Source of the DNA: Lamellibrachia satsuma
Lineage: Eukaryota > Annelida > Polychaeta > Sabellida > Siboglinidae
DNA length: 64,000 nucleotides
Assembly: GCA_033239005.1 (NCBI GenBank)
Contig: BSQZ01000070.1
Coordinates: 1,381,617-1,445,616, forward strand
Direction of reading: 5' to 3'
The notes under the pieces are model-generated. The model was not told the DNA's origin. It saw only the letters and a list, made by a program, of their open reading frames with translations, and ran no database searches. Shown here one piece after another: positions 8,226-17,569 of this stretch (its first letter is position 1; each line of letters begins with the position of its first letter). Made by a program: the position numbers and the translations under genes.

Positions 8226-11200
8226 CTATACGTCCACCGGACCCGTGCTCACCCCGTCCTCGTGCACCACGCGTTTGGGGTAAAAGTACGTGAGTGCATC
8301 CCTTTCCTGCACGTACGTCATCACGCTAGAATTATGCACCCGGAAACCACGGTTCGTTCCACCTCCGCTCCGACGGTTGGTGAGCACCTCCAGGAACGCG
8401 TCCTTGTCGATTGTGTTGTGCCGTTTGTTCAGTCCTTTGGTGCTGTACTTGTCGGTCGCTCCGAAACAATAGTACGTCTTGCTACACAAGCCCACGAACC
8501 CGGCACCGGACCACTCGACCTTGAACAGACCCGGTGTCCTCTTGTCGAACGCTCTTCGCGCCTTACAGCACGCATCGTCTCCGACCCACGGTCGATTGGC
8601 GAGACGACAGCGCACGTAGTCGTTCCGATGGTCGTCGCAACATTCCGACGGGAGCCATTCGGAACGATGTCGGAAATAATGTTCCCGTAGTTCCGGGGTC
8701 ACGAGGTCGTCGACGGACTCGCCGGCCAAGGACAAATAGGCGGAATCTGTATCCATCTCGCAGTACTCGAACAGAGGGCGCTCCACGTATCTGACGATGA
8801 AGTCGTAATAGAACTGCAACATGCGCATCTTGGCGTATTGCAGAACGAAGAATCCCACGTGTACGGGTAGGGTGTACTTGACGACTTTCTTGTTCAACTC
8901 TATCTCGTACGCGTCGTCGACGACGAGATCGAGTTGTCGGAACCGTCGATCGTTGACCAGGAGCGATGCCGCCTTCTCCGTGCAGTAGCTGACGTCACGA
9001 TGTCGGTCAACGTTGGTGATGGTCTTTCCGTAGCCCGAGTTCCCCAGCAACTTCATGGTGTCCGCGATGATGGTCTTGTCTCGGTGAACGTCGCCCTCGC
9101 GTCGGGCCTTGGACACTGAATCGCCGAACCGCCGGAAACACGGAATAGGATCGTATTCGACGACCTGGTACACGTGCAGCACCTCGAGACCCTGGTCCAG
9201 ATACCATCGCAGCAGTGGCGTTGCGAGCAGTATCTTATCGCCGCAATAACTACCCACGAGCATGCGACGCGGAGTCTTCATGATGTCGTGTTCTTCGGCG
9301 TATCGACGCATGAACGGACCGAGATCATCGCGCATCATACTGACGTTCTTGAACACGGGCTGCATCTCGGCAAAGTGCGCGCGCAATTCTTCCGGTACGC
9401 GTATGTCGCACTCGATCATGCCGAACACGGTTCCCGCACGCACTCCGTTCAGGATCTGTTGCGACGTCATGGTCCAGCGCACGTGTCGACGTCGAGGAAA
9501 TGCAGCATCCAGACACTCACGTACGGCCGGGGTTCGTCTCATCTCTTTCCACTCGCATTCCCACAGCTCGACGACTGTGACAAAGTGACGTAGATAGGCG
9601 GTGGTCTTTCGGGTCTCGGCGAGCAGTTCCGCCATTGGTTTCCCGTTGACTGCGTTCACCTCGTCACGGTTGCACGCACAACCGTGGAAGTAGCACCCTT
9701 GGAACTGATAAGCCGTCTTCGTCTCGCTACACCATCCGTCCACCCGATGTTTGCCTATTCTCTTCTCTCGTCCGTTGATCTGATGTCGTATGGGACGTCC
9801 CGTGCGTTCGGATTCCCACGTCAACCATTCCCCAGCCATCTGTCCGTACAGCTGCGCCGATTCGGGGCGGAAGTCATTCTCTGCTCGTCGTCGCGTGTAC
9901 CATCCCATAGGCATGTCTTGCATGAGCGACCACAGGTACAGCGCGTTCGCATCGTAGCCGACGATCGCTCGGCACGGACGAGCCGCCTCTCCGTACTCGT
10001 TCTGACGTAGCGTGGTGACACCTTTCTCGTGATAGCGATGAAAAATGATCGACGGCCCGCCTACGATGTTCTCTTTGACGAGGTCGTGCAGGTCTTTATT
10101 CTTCTCGTTGAAGACGGTAAAGTAGGTCTTCTCTGGAAGGTCGTTGAACAGGTACAGCAGGGTCAGACCAGGTACGCTGATGCCTTGCTTGAACATGTCT
10201 ATTCCCCGTTGTCGATAGAACGCGAACTGTTTGTCGATGGCCTGTAGAAAGGGAACCACGTCCCTGTTGTTGTACCAGACGAGAAAGTCGCGCAACGTCG
10301 TCATGCCATTGACGCGCCAGGCCTCCTGGCAACTGGCGTAATCCTCGTCTGAAATACCTTCGTTCTTCAGTCGACTGAAGAAGGCCTCTTTCGGTGGAAG
10401 AGCGGTGTCGTCGAGTCTCTCCAGCCGGTCCATGTACTCGTACGGGAAATGACCTTTCGTCACCTCGCATCCGTACGCTTTCAGATACTTGTCGTAGCTG
10501 AACCCGGGGGCTATGTAGTTGATCATGTCGAGGAATTTCAGTTGATCCGTCGAAAGACACATGAAAGTGTTGTTGCGTTTGATGACGAACATTGCCCCGA
10601 CGCCATCGTCCTCGGATTTCTTGTTGCCCTCTTGCTCCCTCTCGTCCTCGTCCTCGGTCTCGTTTTGTTCCACGGTCTTTGACGTCGCCAGGAAGTACGG
10701 TATGAGGAACTGTTTGACGGCATTGAGATCATACTTCCCCGAATTGAACCCGATGACAGGTAACTGACGCATCCATCCATACAGTTGTCCCATCAGCGTT
10801 TTGTACGGATTGGTTGCCGGTCGAGCGTCCTTGTCAGTGGCTGAGCGTGCAGCCTCCTCCCGTGCGTCCCAATTCGACATCTCTTCGGCGAGTTGGTCCA
10901 ACACGTGATCGTATGAGCCTTTGATCTTGTCGTACGCGGCCTCGCTCATCGATTGCAGGATGGTCATCATGTCGCTCACCAACTTGTTGGTGTCTCCGTC
11001 CGTGACGATGCATGTCACCTGTTCGTGTCCGGGTACGTTGGATGCCACGCTGACGCTCAGCGGGACGTGACGCGCAACCCAGTGAACCTGGGCACTGTCG
11101 GACGGAAGGTGTTCGGTGTCGAACCAACACTCGAAGTCGAAGGTGGCTCGGTACGGATAGTACTGCAACGCTTCGGCCACTCGGATGTTCTCGTCGGCCA

Positions 11201-12680
11201 GGCGTTCGAACACCGATGGAGTCGAATGGTACACGCCACCAGGATAGACTCGGCGCACACCCCCCGTACACGTGCTCTCGTGGTTGCGTAGATGCCATGC
11301 GTCTTTCCACAACGAGTCACCGCACTTCCGACATCTGTACGAGTGACAGTACATGCGTATATCCTGGATGAGGGAAAAATGCGTCCCGTGAAGATTGAGG
11401 TAGAGCGTGTCAGGGTACTTACATACCGAGCGACGAACGAGTTCTGCAGTTGACTTTCCATCCTCTCCATCCGGTGGTACTAGACTGTACACGCACACAT
11501 TCGTTTGGAACGTGGTCTCTACACGATAGAGGTCGTCCATCGTGACCCCGGCAAAAGCTGTCATGGGTACGTCGTCTTGGGCGTAAGTATCGTACAGCGT
11601 CTTCACAGCTGGTTCCAATCGACGCTTGTCACATCCTCGATGCAGGGCCAGACATCGGAAGAGACACAGGTTGTCACTGTACCTTTTGCAATACTGAGGC
11701 TCCTTTTCCAATCCGATGACGGCTTTGTTCCTCTTGATGTAGGCTGGAAGGTAGGTCATTCCTACACATCCTATCGGGTGTTCGATGATGCGATTGACGT
11801 AAAATGAGACATTGGTCACGAGTTCGCACACCCACGCCGAATCCGGTCTTTGATTGATGGCCCATTGCAGGACGTCGCGTTCTCGGATGCGTTCGAGGAA
11901 CTCATCAAAGTCCTTGCTGTTGGTGATGAGACTGGGCTCGTCCAGGTAGCGTCCACAGCAGTTGCACGAGGGATGGTAGTACTTGTATTGACCCGTGTTC
12001 TTGTTCCTCAGAATGAACCCGTAACTGAGGTTAATCTTGAAAGCGTTGGTCTGTTCCTGGAACACGTTCCTCAACGGCGTCTCTAGAACGGTCGTGTCCA
12101 GAGTCGTTAACCTGTACTCGTACCTGGACTGCAGAGGACCTCTCGCTACACGTGTCCGTATGCTCGACCAGTGCGCTCGTACGACATCTAGCAGTTCCGT
12201 CGACAGGTTGTCGGCGAAGGGGAGTCGAGCAGGTGGGTCTATGGGGTCTGCATCGGTAACGAGTGGATGGTGGGGTGTGGTGGGTTCCCTGATTGGTCTC
12301 TTTGGCGATGGTAGCTTCGTGACGTCGACGGTACACGCTTTTCGTGCGTGTTTGGTCAGGTCATTGCGTCTAGTGAACGTCTGTCCACATTTCGCACATG
12401 TGTACACTGTGGTCTGTTTTCTATTACTGCTACTGCTACTGCTAAGACGACATACGGACCTCACGTGTTGTTGCAGATCGTCCCATATCTCAAACGTCGC
12501 ATCACATTTACACGAATATTTCGTTCGCTTTGCCTGATCGCTAGATGGCACCTCTATTGGTTGCGCCACCGAATACGTGTGTTCGCTCACTGCCGGTGTC
12601 GCATGACTCACTAGGTGGCGTTTTAGCGCTGCGTACGTGTCGAGCACCAGCCCGCAGTGCCGACATTGGTGTCGTTTCAT
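8226..12680 (-). CDS. POLB: Protein-primed DNA polymerase B with N-terminal zinc fingers
   Basis: Intact 1484-aa frame, the best preserved E1 gene. Three C2H2-type fingers open the protein (residues ~6-26, ~57-78, ~95-117; e.g. CRHCGLVLDTYAALKRH). Around residues 335-450 a DNLCLFRCLAL block and a LHGTHFSLIQ block recall OTU-type Cys/His pairs, followed by another Cys-rich finger. The 3'-5' exonuclease motifs are FDFECWF (~515), GFNSGKYDLN (~647) and YNNRDVVPF (~805). The polymerase motifs are A GYDANALYLWS (~910), B KLLGNSGYGKT (~1213) and C YCEMDTDSAYL (~1306). This arrangement is the Polinton PolB, which replicates linear DNA from a terminal protein. A TATA box lies 47 bp upstream. E2's copy has at least five frameshifts. 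Confidence 0.96.
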   Translation of the reverse strand: MKRHQCRHCGLVLDTYAALKRHLVSHATPAVSEHTYSVAQPIEVPSSDQAKRTKYSCKCDATFEIWDDLQQHVRSVCRLSSSSSSNRKQTTVYTCAKCGQTFTRRNDLTKHARKACTVDVTKLPSPKRPIREPTTPHHPLVTDADPIDPPARLPFADNLSTELLDVVRAHWSSIRTRVARGPLQSRYEYRLTTLDTTVLETPLRNVFQEQTNAFKINLSYGFILRNKNTGQYKYYHPSCNCCGRYLDEPSLITNSKDFDEFLERIRERDVLQWAINQRPDSAWVCELVTNVSFYVNRIIEHPIGCVGMTYLPAYIKRNKAVIGLEKEPQYCKRYSDNLCLFRCLALHRGCDKRRLEPAVKTLYDTYAQDDVPMTAFAGVTMDDLYRVETTFQTNVCVYSLVPPDGEDGKSTAELVRRSVCKYPDTLYLNLHGTHFSLIQDIRMYCHSYRCRKCGDSLWKDAWHLRNHESTCTGGVRRVYPGGVYHSTPSVFERLADENIRVAEALQYYPYRATFDFECWFDTEHLPSDSAQVHWVARHVPLSVSVASNVPGHEQVTCIVTDGDTNKLVSDMMTILQSMSEAAYDKIKGSYDHVLDQLAEEMSNWDAREEAARSATDKDARPATNPYKTLMGQLYGWMRQLPVIGFNSGKYDLNAVKQFLIPYFLATSKTVEQNETEDEDEREQEGNKKSEDDGVGAMFVIKRNNTFMCLSTDQLKFLDMINYIAPGFSYDKYLKAYGCEVTKGHFPYEYMDRLERLDDTALPPKEAFFSRLKNEGISDEDYASCQEAWRVNGMTTLRDFLVWYNNRDVVPFLQAIDKQFAFYRQRGIDMFKQGISVPGLTLLYLFNDLPEKTYFTVFNEKNKDLHDLVKENIVGGPSIIFHRYHEKGVTTLRQNEYGEAARPCRAIVGYDANALYLWSLMQDMPMGWYTRRRAENDFRPESAQLYGQMAGEWLTWESERTGRPIRHQINGREKRIGKHRVDGWCSETKTAYQFQGCYFHGCACNRDEVNAVNGKPMAELLAETRKTTAYLRHFVTVVELWECEWKEMRRTPAVRECLDAAFPRRRHVRWTMTSQQILNGVRAGTVFGMIECDIRVPEELRAHFAEMQPVFKNVSMMRDDLGPFMRRYAEEHDIMKTPRRMLVGSYCGDKILLATPLLRWYLDQGLEVLHVYQVVEYDPIPCFRRFGDSVSKARREGDVHRDKTIIADTMKLLGNSGYGKTITNVDRHRDVSYCTEKAASLLVNDRRFRQLDLVVDDAYEIELNKKVVKYTLPVHVGFFVLQYAKMRMLQFYYDFIVRYVERPLFEYCEMDTDSAYLSLAGESVDDLVTPELREHYFRHRSEWLPSECCDDHRNDYVRCRLANRPWVGDDACCKARRAFDKRTPGLFKVEWSGAGFVGLCSKTYYCFGATDKYSTKGLNKRHNTIDKDAFLEVLTNRRSGGGTNRGFRVHNSSVMTYVQERDALTYFYPKRVVHEDGVSTGPVDV

Positions 12681-12726
12681 GCTGCTCTACGTGTCTACAA
12701 CTGAGAGAGAGTGGTCCTTAGTACAG

Positions 12727-12734
12727 CTATATAG
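12727..12734 (-). promoter_or_regulatory. TATA box of the PolB-led leftward transcript
   Basis: CTATATAG, 47 bp before the PolB ATG. The flanking ACAACTGAGAG and CAGTACA-like sequence is conserved at E2 51301-51341. Confidence 0.6.
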
Positions 12735-12738
12735 TACG

Positions 12739-12802
12739 TGTGGTGGTGGTGGTGGTGGTGGTGGTGGTGGTGGTGGTGGTGGTGGTGGTGGTGGTGGTGG
12801 TG
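12739..12802. repeat. (TGG)n microsatellite
   Basis: About 21 perfect GGT/TGG triplets just upstream of the PolB TATA box. They generate poly-Gly or poly-His open frames that are not genes. Absent from E2. Confidence 0.9.
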
Positions 12803-12935
12803 AAGGGTGTATGACCTAAGGTGCGATCCTGTGGTATTGGCTACTGTGTGTCCGATATCGATGGCTACGGGTTCTCTTTCACCTATGTATACCATGGCAA
12901 CACCACTGACAACACGTTTCAATCATTGTATGACT

Positions 12936-12941
12936 TTTATT
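12936..12941 (-). terminator. Poly(A) signal of the RPA/acidic-protein transcript (E1)
   Basis: AATAAA on the minus strand, downstream of the stop at 14087 and beyond the stem-loop element. The flanking ACACGTTxCAxTC sequence is shared with the E2 signal at 51934-51939. Confidence 0.6.
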
Positions 12942-13120
12942 GAGTATATACTGCCATAGACATAGACATAGACATATTATACATATACATATACACGGTT
13001 AGACTTATATAACTACTATGATGATGATGACTGTACGGTTTGTGGGAGTGTTCCATCCTCGACAGGGACCCTAGCTTACCTTCGATTATCGACACGCCAG
13101 TGGCTAGTAACATGATTATT

Positions 13121-13155
13121 AACTTGTGGGCTTTTACACCGCGACAGAGGTTACG
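13121..13155 (-). promoter_or_regulatory. Conserved 3'UTR stem-loop element, E1 second leftward unit
   Basis: The sense strand reads TAACCTCTGTCGCGGTGT then AAAAGCCCACAAGTT. This matches the four tandem copies in the E2 3'UTR (52026-52220) and the core of the copies after the protease gene. A GTG/CAC arm pair can form. Confidence 0.5.
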
Positions 13156-13189
13156 TGCAATGATGGTGATGATGTACTATATAAGTCGG

Positions 13190-13302
<113 letters not shown>

Positions 13303-14086
13303 AGAACTATTACTCTATGTAATACAAGAGAGAGCTACCGTTGCAAACGGTGCTTCTTAATATGACTACGTTTCTACCATACAATGAATAAGTATCTGTA
13401 ATATGACTAAATACAATAAAAGAGAGAGAGAGAGAGAGCTACTAATTAAATGCCGGCGTTTCTACCATGAAAGCTACTAATTAAATGCCGGCGTTTCTAC
13501 CATGAAATCAATAATTATTTGTAATAGACTATGTAGTGCACGTGTCCTCTCGTCTCGTGCTAGTACGGGTGTCTCCTCATTCACCTCCTCCTCCTCCTTC
13601 ACCTCCTCCTTCCCCTCCTCCTACATAAAGAAATACACCTATTGTTCATCGTGCGTCGATATGATATATTCTATTAGTAGCGTTATTAATTGACGACTTG
13701 CACGCCTACGCGCTTCAATCGGTCGCACAGGTACGTCATCATCCTACAGAACAAATTAAAATATATACTAACATTTCACTCCATATTACTTAATACTACC
13801 TACTACCTCGGTTATGTTTACTAATAATAATATTCTGTTGACGACATCATATAAGGACCGTTCAATACTCCAGCTCGCTTCCGAATGCTGACTGGGAGTA
13901 CGGGTGCCTCGTCGTAAACTTCAATCTACATAACAACAACAATAATAATAATAATAATAATAATAATACTAATGTTCATATACCGTGGTTATAATGTTAC
14001 TCCTAATTAACAACAATACTACTACTACTACTACTACTACTAATGTTCATATACCGTGGTTATACTAACCACCTCCTGAATACTGT

Positions 14087-14911
14087 TCACACCCTACGGT
14101 TGTCGACACGGATGTTACTACGAGCATACGCCACCATTACTGCTTGAAACGCTGCCGACAGTATCGTAGCTGCCAGTGTTTGGCAAACGTCCTCGGTCAC
14201 TTCCTCTACCGTGGATGGGACGGATGCCCACCACTGATTCGTTATTATTTGTACAATGCTTTTCTCCATCGTTCGGAAACGCACCTTGCGCTCTTGGGTG
14301 GCCGCGGACTCGTCCTCATCGGTGTCTTCGTCCTCGACGGTCGACGGCTTCGGGTGAGTGATAGTGTGTTGATCTGGTATGTGGATGTGTCCGCCGTCTG
14401 GTGTCACAACGACGGTTTCGTCCGGGAACACATAGAGTCTCGGTGGTGATGCTGATGATGATGCCCTCTCAACTTGCGTGCTTGCTATCAGTGGTGGCGA
14501 CGCGGGACTGAACTCGAAGTCCTTGTCGTCATCGTCTTTCTCGGGTGCTGGGGATGAGGCGATGGCTTCTTCATCCACGTCATCATAGTAATGAGGGGGG
14601 GTCTTGATGATCCAAGGATCTTCGACATCCTCCTCCTCATTCTCAGTGTCCGATAAATTCTCTACAGGACCCCACGGTAACTGCTGCGTCGCCGCCACCA
14701 CCCCTCCTCCTCTGGTGTTGTCATCTGTCGCCTCTTCATCCGACTCAGTCTCCGACGAGGACCCCCACGGTATTTCCTGTGTTTCGGGGTATTCATCTAC
14801 CGGACCTGTCTTCTGCCGTTTCCCCGATGGCGTCACCTCGTCCTCGTCATCTGCATCATAAAGATCGTCCAACTGGCGCTTGTATGCTGTCTCCAGCTGC
14901 GTTAGACCCGT
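14087..14911 (-). CDS. Acidic protein, last exon (E1)
   Basis: Open for 274 codons from an apparent splice acceptor (TTTCTATTCAACAG ending at 14912). There is no ATG at its start, so it needs an upstream exon. The exon begins with a helical TGLTQLETAYKRQLDDLYDAD and continues with very acidic Ser/Asp/Glu stretches. It includes a duplicated QEIPWGSS / QQLPWGP motif, an FEFSPASPP motif shared with E2 (FEFTPASPP) and a C-terminal helix (CQTLAATILSAAFQAVM). The E2 counterpart is 52264-52923. The acidic, low-complexity make-up is typical of viral regulators, but no named family is recognised. The exact donor that joins it to 14912-15496 is unresolved. Confidence 0.6.
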   Translation of the reverse strand, partial: TGLTQLETAYKRQLDDLYDADDEDEVTPSGKRQKTGPVDEYPETQEIPWGSSSETESDEEATDDNTRGGGVVAATQQLPWGPVENLSDTENEEEDVEDPWIIKTPPHYYDDVDEEAIASSPAPEKDDDDKDFEFSPASPPLIASTQVERASSSASPPRLYVFPDETVVVTPDGGHIHIPDQHTITHPKPSTVEDEDTDEDESAATQERKVRFRTMEKSIVQIITNQWWASVPSTVEEVTEDVCQTLAATILSAAFQAVMVAYARSNIRVDNRRV

Positions 14912-15496
14912 CTGTTGAATAGAAAGAATCGGTTACATTCGACATATTTTCATCCACGTCGCCCTGTATATCGTTGTATTGGGCGTACATACTCTTTCTA
15001 ACCAAATCTGTCACTTGCTGACGCCATTTCATGTTCCCACACGTTGCGATGACATCTATCGATAGCCACCGCAACACGTGCATGACCATGCTGACCGATG
15101 GTACGTAACGTTCCGTATCATCATCATTTAAATTCATTATGCGTTGCACCTCGTCACAGGCAAATTGCACGCTGGCGACCTCTAGTGCCTTATAGAAGGT
15201 TTGTTCGTTCGTCATGGCTTCGGCTCGATCACGTAGCCTATCTAAACCACTCACCGTAGCCTCCATATCATCGCTACTGCTTATGGATATGACGTCACGC
15301 TGTGACGCACTATCGTCGAGTCATCTGATATTCTAATTAATGGTGGCGGTGAACAGCTGTCCGCAGAGGAGGTGAATAGTATCTCCGAGCTATTAGCATG
15401 TAACCATTCCATTACCTTAGAGCGTCCATCGCTGTCGATGACGTCACTGCTTCCGGTCGCAGTAGCCTGTCTGTCACTGCTTCCGGTCGCAGTAGC
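14912..15496 (-). pseudogene. Acidic protein, middle exon (E1), frame broken
   Basis: Starts at an acceptor (CTGTTGACAG, exon from 15496) in phase with exon 1 of the RPA-like gene. A 30-bp tandem direct repeat follows (15443-15500, QATATGSSD twice), then KVMEWLHANSSE, like KVQQWLDSYEQ in E2. Near 15300 the frame is lost and regained. The conserved domain is in 14980-15240: AMTNEQTFYKALEVASVQFA, DEVQRIMNLNDD and YVPSVSMVMHVLRWL match E2 AMMNQNTFNTLIDAA, CNEVERILDLSE and YYVPSSGLINHVLRW. This helical domain is not one I recognise. Confidence 0.55.
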
Positions 15497-15928
15497 CTGT
15501 CAACAGATGGATTCACACTGTGACTATTTCCATGTCTGACACCGTGTAATTTACATACTGTCCCGCCTCGCGTTTCCTAACGGTCACCATGACTTGGGCC
15601 CCCGCAACATGTCCAGTGCTGCATACCGTTCGGCGTCTCCTTTCATGCTCATGTATTCGTTAGCAGTGAATCCCAACACCTGGACAGCCTTGGCATTAAA
15701 TAGGGTTGCCCACACTTCACTACCGATGGCGTCTTGTAGGAGGATACGCATAGCGAACTGATACACTACACCACGCTGCCATCGATGAATCGGACACACA
15801 TACCCGTTGTTTTCGGGACTCACACGTTTGTTACACTGCTGACATGATGGATAAACTATATATTTGTCTTGAACAGCACATTGTACTATGGTTAACGGCC
15901 GTCTAAATATATAAGTCCCGTTACCTAC
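15497..15928 (-). other. Conserved 432-bp intron enclosing the RPA-like domain (E1)
   Basis: Donor CAG|GTAGGT at 15928 after codon 18 of the RPA-like gene; acceptor ACAG|GCT at 15496. Both ends are phase 0. E2 has donor GAG|GTAAGC (54022) and acceptor TTTGTAG|GAG (53590), giving the identical 432-bp length. Splicing would replace the RPA-like domain with the acidic protein exons. Confidence 0.6.
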
Positions 15929-15982
15929 CTGTCTCTCGAGTTGGCTGACTGTCATCATCATATCGGCGTCTTGGGCGGCCAT
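15513..15982 (-). pseudogene. RPA1-like single-stranded DNA-binding protein, C-terminal frameshift (E1)
   Basis: Resembles the C-terminal OB fold (DBD-C) of replication protein A large subunit. A zinc-ribbon C-x2-C...C-x2-H (PSCQQCNKRV, GYVCPIHRW) is inserted in the barrel, then ILLQDAIGSEVWATLFNAKA and a VQVLGFTANEYMSM segment matching the RPA1 WVTVF...A.ILG pattern. It probably coats single-stranded DNA during strand-displacement replication by PolB. ATG 15982; the frame stops at 15584. The following QVMVTVRKREAGQYVNY strand, present in frame in E2, is displaced by one missing G in a G-run near 15600. The first 18 codons also form exon 1 of the spliced acidic protein. A TATA box lies 87 bp upstream. 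Confidence 0.75.
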
Positions 15983-16068
15983 TTCTCTCTCTGCGTGCTG
16001 CTGCTAGTGGTCTTGAAGTCGTCTGTAAATCGAAGTGTGGTTGTGTGTCTCGTTCACTCTGCGCCGGG

Positions 16069-16076
16069 TTTATATA
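16069..16076 (-). promoter_or_regulatory. TATA box of the RPA-like/acidic leftward unit (E1)
   Basis: TATATAAA on the minus strand, 87 bp before ATG 15982; E2 has TATATAA about 84 bp before its ATG (54178-54184). Confidence 0.6.
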
Positions 16077-16197
16077 CACCTCCAACTGCCTATGGCGCGA
16101 TTCCTTATCACAACCCTTGGTCGTGCGCGCGTGATGCTGGATGTCTGGCTTCTATATCTCGCTGTACTCTGTTCACCGGTCTTGTGACCGGCTCGCA

Positions 16198-16661
16198 TTA
16201 CGTCTGCTGATGCAATCGAATGAACTCGCGTACTCGCTCGAGTATATGTCCTAGCATGTTCTGACCGGCTTGACCGCTGTATGTTAGCGCCCCCAGTATC
16301 CTTCACGACTCTTGACCCATTCCTGCAACTGGGAATACCCAGTGTCTAGGAGTCGTTTACGTAGGGTTGGGTCGCGATATTTAACAGCAACTAACGCATA
16401 CATTAGTGAATATCGTTGTTCGTTCCACGATGCGCGTAACTGTTATTTTTCTCGTATGCTCTTGCTGAGGTGTTTCGCCTGTAGACCAGTGCGCGTGGAC
16501 AGCATTTTTTCTGCGGTTTGCAGGTCACCGTGATGCATGCATTTCCGCCATTGGTAAGCGCTTTCGACACTCGTAAATTCTTTATTCCACACACGTATCC
16601 TGCACACGTAGAAGTTTGACAGGAAATGGCGACCGCCTCTGAAGCGTATATCACGGTTCAT
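16198..16661 (-). pseudogene. NADAR-domain protein with premature stop and frameshift
   Basis: NADAR/YbiA-type domain, a family acting as N-glycosidase or ADP-ribose-processing hydrolase. From ATG 16661 the frame gives FRGGRHFLSNFYVCRIRVW, then FTSVESAYQWRKC (the family's SVE.aYQ..K block) and LQAKHLSKSI. An in-frame TAA at 16443-16445 follows. The same frame then continues with WNEQRYSLMYALVAVKYRDP, LRKRLLDTGYSQLQEW and EGYWG, after which a one-base slip near 16290 moves the last helix (GQNMLGHILERVREFIR) to another frame ending at 16198. Full length would be ~154 codons, normal for the family. E2 keeps only the last ~35 codons (54286-54394). Not a core Polinton gene; likely a captured accessory gene. 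Confidence 0.8.
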
Positions 16662-16697
16662 GGTGACTTTATAACGTTAAATTGTACAGTTACTGTC

Positions 16698-16704
16698 TTA
16701 AATA
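16698..16704 (-). promoter_or_regulatory. TATA-like box before the NADAR gene
   Basis: TATTTAA on the minus strand, 37 bp before ATG 16661. Single instance, no E2 comparison possible. Confidence 0.35.
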
Positions 16705-16868
16705 CACGCCGTTCTAGCGCTCTCGAGTACTAGTCACCCCCACTTTTTCCTTGCGTGATGGATGCCCGGTGTCGGTAGGCTGACAGTTGCCGGCCGCTTA
16801 TCTGTTTTCTCATTAGTGTCGTATTGTTCCTCGGGTTGCGTCAGCTGTCTGGTTTATTTCTAGCATGG

Positions 16869-16876
16869 TATATATA
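16869..16876 (+). promoter_or_regulatory. TATA box of the rightward two-exon gene (E1)
   Basis: TATATATA followed by GACGCTGC, 58 bp before the ATG at 16934. E2 has TATATAAA in the equivalent position (54896-54903). The leftward and rightward promoters diverge from this region. Confidence 0.6.
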
Positions 16877-16933
16877 GACGCTGCGTTCGTCGTGTCGTCA
16901 TTACAACCGCCATTGCCTTCGATACCGTTCATC

Positions 16934-17534
16934 ATGCCTCCTGTCGTTATGGTGCTCGACTTTGCAGAGTTTTTGACTCTTCTCAGTGTTATGGGAGATG
17001 CGTTGCTCCCACTAATGCGTCGTGTGTGAGTATTTCTTTTATTTATTTATTTATTTATTTATTACTATTATACTTTCATAGCTCTACATAACTGTACATA
17101 GATAATAACTCTTTTCACTGTACATACTGTTCTATCGTTCCTGTGTTACATGTCTCGCCGTGTGTTCGTCGGGTCCAAGTTCCATATGTAGCGGCTTGCC
17201 AGCCGATCGGTTTCGTATTACCTCGTTGCTTGGTTACGTCTGTTATATATATATATATATATAGATGTCTATGCATGTTCTCACTCTGGTTGTGTCCTTT
17301 ACTTACAGAATCCCTCGCTTTCACTGGGCATGCGTAATGACACAGTTGCTCGTCACGGCAGTCCACCGCCGGGCCTGTCAGGCGACAGAGCTATTTCGAG
17401 ACGAGTTGTACGACGCCGGTCTCCTGACGGCATTCGCCAACCATGCAAGCCGTTGGCGTCATGTCATGTCGGACATTGAATTCTATTACGGACCTGGATA
17501 TCGTCGTACTTCTACAGTCCCTGAGTCGTGGGAA

Positions 17535-17569
<35 letters not shown>

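Noticed and set aside
12637..12922. Poly-Gly and poly-His frames
   Set aside because: Produced by the (TGG)n microsatellite on the two strands.
14087..14872. LXCXE-type retinoblastoma-binding motif in the acidic protein
   Set aside because: Looked for by analogy to tumour-virus early proteins; the E2 LPCTC patch lacks the final Glu and E1 has no such motif.
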